Shown here piece after piece: positions 4,710 through 5,691 of a DNA stretch of 5,691 nucleotides (the first letter of the stretch is position 1; each line of letters starts with the position of its first letter). The notes below the pieces were generated by a model. The model saw only the letters and a list, made by a program, of their open reading frames with translations, was not told where the DNA came from and did no database searches. The position numbers were made by a program, and so were the translations under genes. This stretch comes from an uncultured Clostridia bacterium (GTDB taxonomy: Bacteria; Bacillota; Clostridia; Oscillospirales; JAAYOS01), in the NCBI GenBank assembly GCA_944386395.1, contig CALXAZ010000051.1:1-5691 (forward strand), in the 5' to 3' direction.

Positions 4710-5691
4710 ATGAAAGGACTAAAGTATCAGTTGAAAAGTATTCGCCGTGATAAAATGTGTCTTTTAACCTTTCTTCTTCCCGTCATTGTGGGTATCGCCA
4801 TCAACCTGCTTTCGGGTGTGAGTTTCCAGACAATGGGCGAAACCACATTCGGAGTGGTGGGAAGCAATATTACTGATGATACAGTTGAATGGCTGCAAAA
4901 CAATGGCGTTGTTGTATCGTATGAAACACGCGATGAACTGGAAACTGCCGTTAACAATCCGTCCACCCAAATGATAGGAGTTTTGCAAACAGGAAACATG
5001 ATACAGACTTTTATTGCCGGGGATGAATTGGCGGTAAACAAAGTCATTGCAAATACGCTCCCGCAAGTCTATGAAAATCGGGCAACGCAGCTAACCATGA
5101 CAAGAACAATCATCCCGGTAGTGACTGATAATGAGGGGTTAAAATCGCTTTTCATTGTAATTACGCTGGTGACAGCAATGTTTATGGGCTGTACTTTCAA
5201 TGCCATGAATATTATCAGTGAAAAAGAAGATGGTATAGAGTTTATCAATCAGGTGCTTCCTGTGTCTATGACATCCTACATCATTCAGAAAACTCTTTTG
5301 GGATTTATCGGAGGGACAGTTTCGACCATAATAACAGCGTTAATCTGTATGAGAATACAAGCAGCACAAGTATTGCCGTTTCTGTTGATTGTTCTGCTCT
5401 CGGCCTATATTTCTGCCTTAATAGGGCTATTTATTGGCTATTATGCAAACGGTCTGATGGTAGGAATTGTTTACATCAAAATTGTAATGATCCTGTTCCT
5501 TGCTCCACCCATTTTCTTTTATTTAACAGTTCCAAGCGACAGTATTGTTTTCGGGCTTTCGTATCTTCTACCGTCCAGTGTAACTTTCTATGGAGTTATG
5601 GATTTGATAAGTGGACAGACGAAAGAAATAGGCTCTTACGCTTTGGTTCTGCTCATTCATGCGGTTTTTTGGAGCGTAGTATATAAGCTGA
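4710..5691 (+). CDS. ABC-2-type transporter permease, second subunit (3' end missing)
   Basis: The frame starts at the ATG at 4710, 3 bp after the previous stop, with GGAGGG (4697-4702) 7 nt upstream, and stays open to the window end: 327 complete codons plus one base, no stop. The topology mirrors the first permease: span 1 ~17-36, external domain ~37-145, span 2 ~146-166, cytoplasmic NIISEKEDG (167-175) typical of ABC-2 permeases, and spans near 193-213, 222-247, 251-273 and 308-327. The sixth span is reached at the edge, so only a short tail is probably missing. Primary sequence differs clearly from the first permease, so the pair is a heterodimer rather than a recent duplication. It completes an ATPase plus two-permease exporter. 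Confidence 0.88.
   Translation, partial: MKGLKYQLKSIRRDKMCLLTFLLPVIVGIAINLLSGVSFQTMGETTFGVVGSNITDDTVEWLQNNGVVVSYETRDELETAVNNPSTQMIGVLQTGNMIQTFIAGDELAVNKVIANTLPQVYENRATQLTMTRTIIPVVTDNEGLKSLFIVITLVTAMFMGCTFNAMNIISEKEDGIEFINQVLPVSMTSYIIQKTLLGFIGGTVSTIITALICMRIQAAQVLPFLLIVLLSAYISALIGLFIGYYANGLMVGIVYIKIVMILFLAPPIFFYLTVPSDSIVFGLSYLLPSSVTFYGVMDLISGQTKEIGSYALVLLIHAVFWSVVYKL

Noticed and set aside
3981..5066. Several minus-strand frames and one plus-strand frame (4532-4750) inside the permease genes
   Set aside because: All overlap well-supported membrane proteins in other frames and lack start signals or recognisable motifs.

Overview
The window looks like a cargo segment of an integrative/conjugative element from a low-to-mid-GC Firmicute, most likely a gut Clostridia lineage. 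The evidence is strong GGAGG-type ribosome binding sites, Firmicute-style regulators, and a minus-strand XRE regulator that I recall as resembling the Orf9-type regulators of Tn916/Tn1549-family elements. No integrase, relaxase or conjugation gene lies inside the window, so the element assignment is inference. No rRNA, tRNA, CRISPR array or insertion sequence was seen.

Left part (1-787). The first 72 bases may hold the 3' end of a plus-strand gene cut by the window edge. A minus-strand terminator hairpin (37-77) follows, then the XRE regulator gene (108-467, minus). A 149-bp divergent control region (468-616) carries four tandem CTATA(T/A)A repeats about 11 bp apart. A promoter can be read in each direction, overlapping or abutting these repeats. 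The rightward promoter feeds a 56-aa helix-turn-helix protein (617-787) and then the two-component genes.

Middle (803-2603). An OmpR/PhoB-type response regulator and a HAMP-containing histidine kinase overlap by 4 bp. A very strong intrinsic terminator (16-bp stem plus T-tract) closes this unit. The kinase has two membrane segments joined by a very short outer loop, the layout of intramembrane-sensing kinases that often work with ABC transporters.

Right (2617-5691). A separate control region has three perfectly phased 11-bp direct repeats (consensus TTTCACACCAA) just upstream of a -10 box, the classic arrangement for an OmpR/PhoB-family regulator. It precedes a tightly packed operon: a 50-aa single-span membrane miniprotein, an ABC ATPase, and two ABC-2-type permeases that each have a ~105-residue external domain. 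The second permease runs off the window end.

Working model (inference): the kinase and regulator sense a membrane-active compound or the transporter state and switch on the miniprotein/ABC exporter operon through the 11-bp boxes, while the XRE protein acts at the divergent region. The substrate cannot be read from the sequence; an antimicrobial peptide or drug is the usual guess for such modules. The least explained parts are the 50-aa membrane protein, the 56-aa helix-turn-helix protein and the two arrays of ~11-bp repeats.
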